Program-made: the position numbers and the translations under genes
Source of the DNA: Flavobacterium jumunjinense
Lineage (GTDB): Bacteria; Bacteroidota; Bacteroidia; Flavobacteriales; Flavobacteriaceae
Reading direction: 5' to 3'
DNA: 64,000 nt
Assembly (NCBI RefSeq): GCF_021650975.2
Contig: NZ_CP091285.1
Coordinates: 1-64,000, forward strand
The notes under the pieces: model-generated
Databases searched by the model: none
What the model was told of the DNA's origin: nothing
What the model saw: only the letters and a program-made list of their open reading frames with translations
Part shown: positions 63,639 through 64,000 of the stretch, one piece after another
Numbering within the stretch: the stretch's first letter is position 1
How the letters are laid out: each line of letters starts with the position of its first letter

Positions 63639-64000
63639 TTATGTATTGGGTTTTACAATATCGTTTATTATTTTCAAATGATGATTGGTGTGAATTTCTA
63701 AAAATTTTATGGCTTTGTTTACTTTTATGTTTCCAAAATAGGGATGATCGAAGTATTTGTTTGCATCTATAGTTTCTAAACTTTTAATTTTTGATATGGT
63801 ATTTTGTAGATGCTCTTTTAGTGTTTGTGCATTATACTCTTTTGGAGTTACTGCTTTTGGTGCTCTTGCTTTTCCGCGAGGTATTTTTTTAAAGGTAAAA
63901 ACAATTATTTTCGACAACTTGAAACTTGATTTATAGGCTATTGGATTGGATTTTTCTATTTCTTGAATTATCAGATTAATCGTTAATAGAATATGTTCAA
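63639..64000 (-). CDS. DUF1569 / DinB-like protein, partial (5' end outside window)
   Basis: The minus-strand frame is open from its stop at 63639 to the right edge without a start, so the N terminus lies beyond the window. Visible: TINLIIQEIEKSNPIAYKSS, KKIPRGKARAPKAVTPKEYN and the C-terminal HPYFGNIKVNKAIKFLEIHT followed by NHHLKII. These match DUF1569, a DinB-superfamily four-helix protein with a possible metal site formed by such His residues. A TTG at 63917 is not the real start. Function unknown. Confidence 0.8.
   Translation of the reverse strand, partial: EHILLTINLIIQEIEKSNPIAYKSSFKLSKIIVFTFKKIPRGKARAPKAVTPKEYNAQTLKEHLQNTISKIKSLETIDANKYFDHPYFGNIKVNKAIKFLEIHTNHHLKIINDIVKPNT

Overview
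The window is AT-rich DNA from a member of the Bacteroidota, most likely a Flavobacteriaceae (Flavobacterium-like) chromosome beginning at dnaA. The signs are Bacteroidetes-type promoter motifs (TAnnTTTG) in front of many genes, a giant surface protein with a gliding/type IX secretion C-terminal domain beside a PorP/SprF gene, a PD40-OmpA envelope protein, and a run of three periplasmic prolyl isomerases. No rRNA, tRNA, CRISPR array or insertion sequence was seen.

Left part (1-28.9 kb), mostly housekeeping: dnaA and a tyrosine phosphatase; an RsmI-like methylase; a four-gene cell-wall operon (dapF, lipoprotein, GNAT, mltG); an HtrA protease; a long-form GAPDH; a Crp-type regulator; two unrelated aconitases side by side, each with its own terminator; an acyltransferase; an orphan MoxR ATPase; and the three chaperone/isomerase genes ending in surA.

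Middle (26-42 kb), cell surface and signalling: a 3037-residue adhesin built from about 50 calcium-binding type-3 repeats, followed by its likely SprF-type partner and an OmpA-family protein. Next to it is a compact operon of a coiled-coil protein, a roadblock-like protein, a Ras/Rab-like small GTPase and a soluble hybrid histidine kinase. I consider this the strongest candidate for an undescribed signalling system. The 42-52.6 kb stretch holds prfC, folD, ffh and a tripartite RND efflux operon (tolC, adaptor, pump, small membrane protein) with twin palindromes upstream.

Right part (52.6-64 kb), accessory: first a gene-free kilobase with two different 21-bp tandem arrays, one made of evenly phased palindromes, separated by a 108-bp direct repeat. 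Then come about thirteen mostly small minus-strand genes, several from families seen in toxin-immunity clusters (Imm53, DUF1877, DUF2750). Between many of them lies a dispersed repeat of about 115 bp carrying a hairpin and, in five copies, the same promoter (TTG, 20 bp, TAGATTTG) just upstream of a gene. This looks like an orphan-immunity cassette array in which the repeat supplies expression signals. Gene remnants (54.1 and 61.2 kb) suggest turnover. The last gene runs off the right edge.
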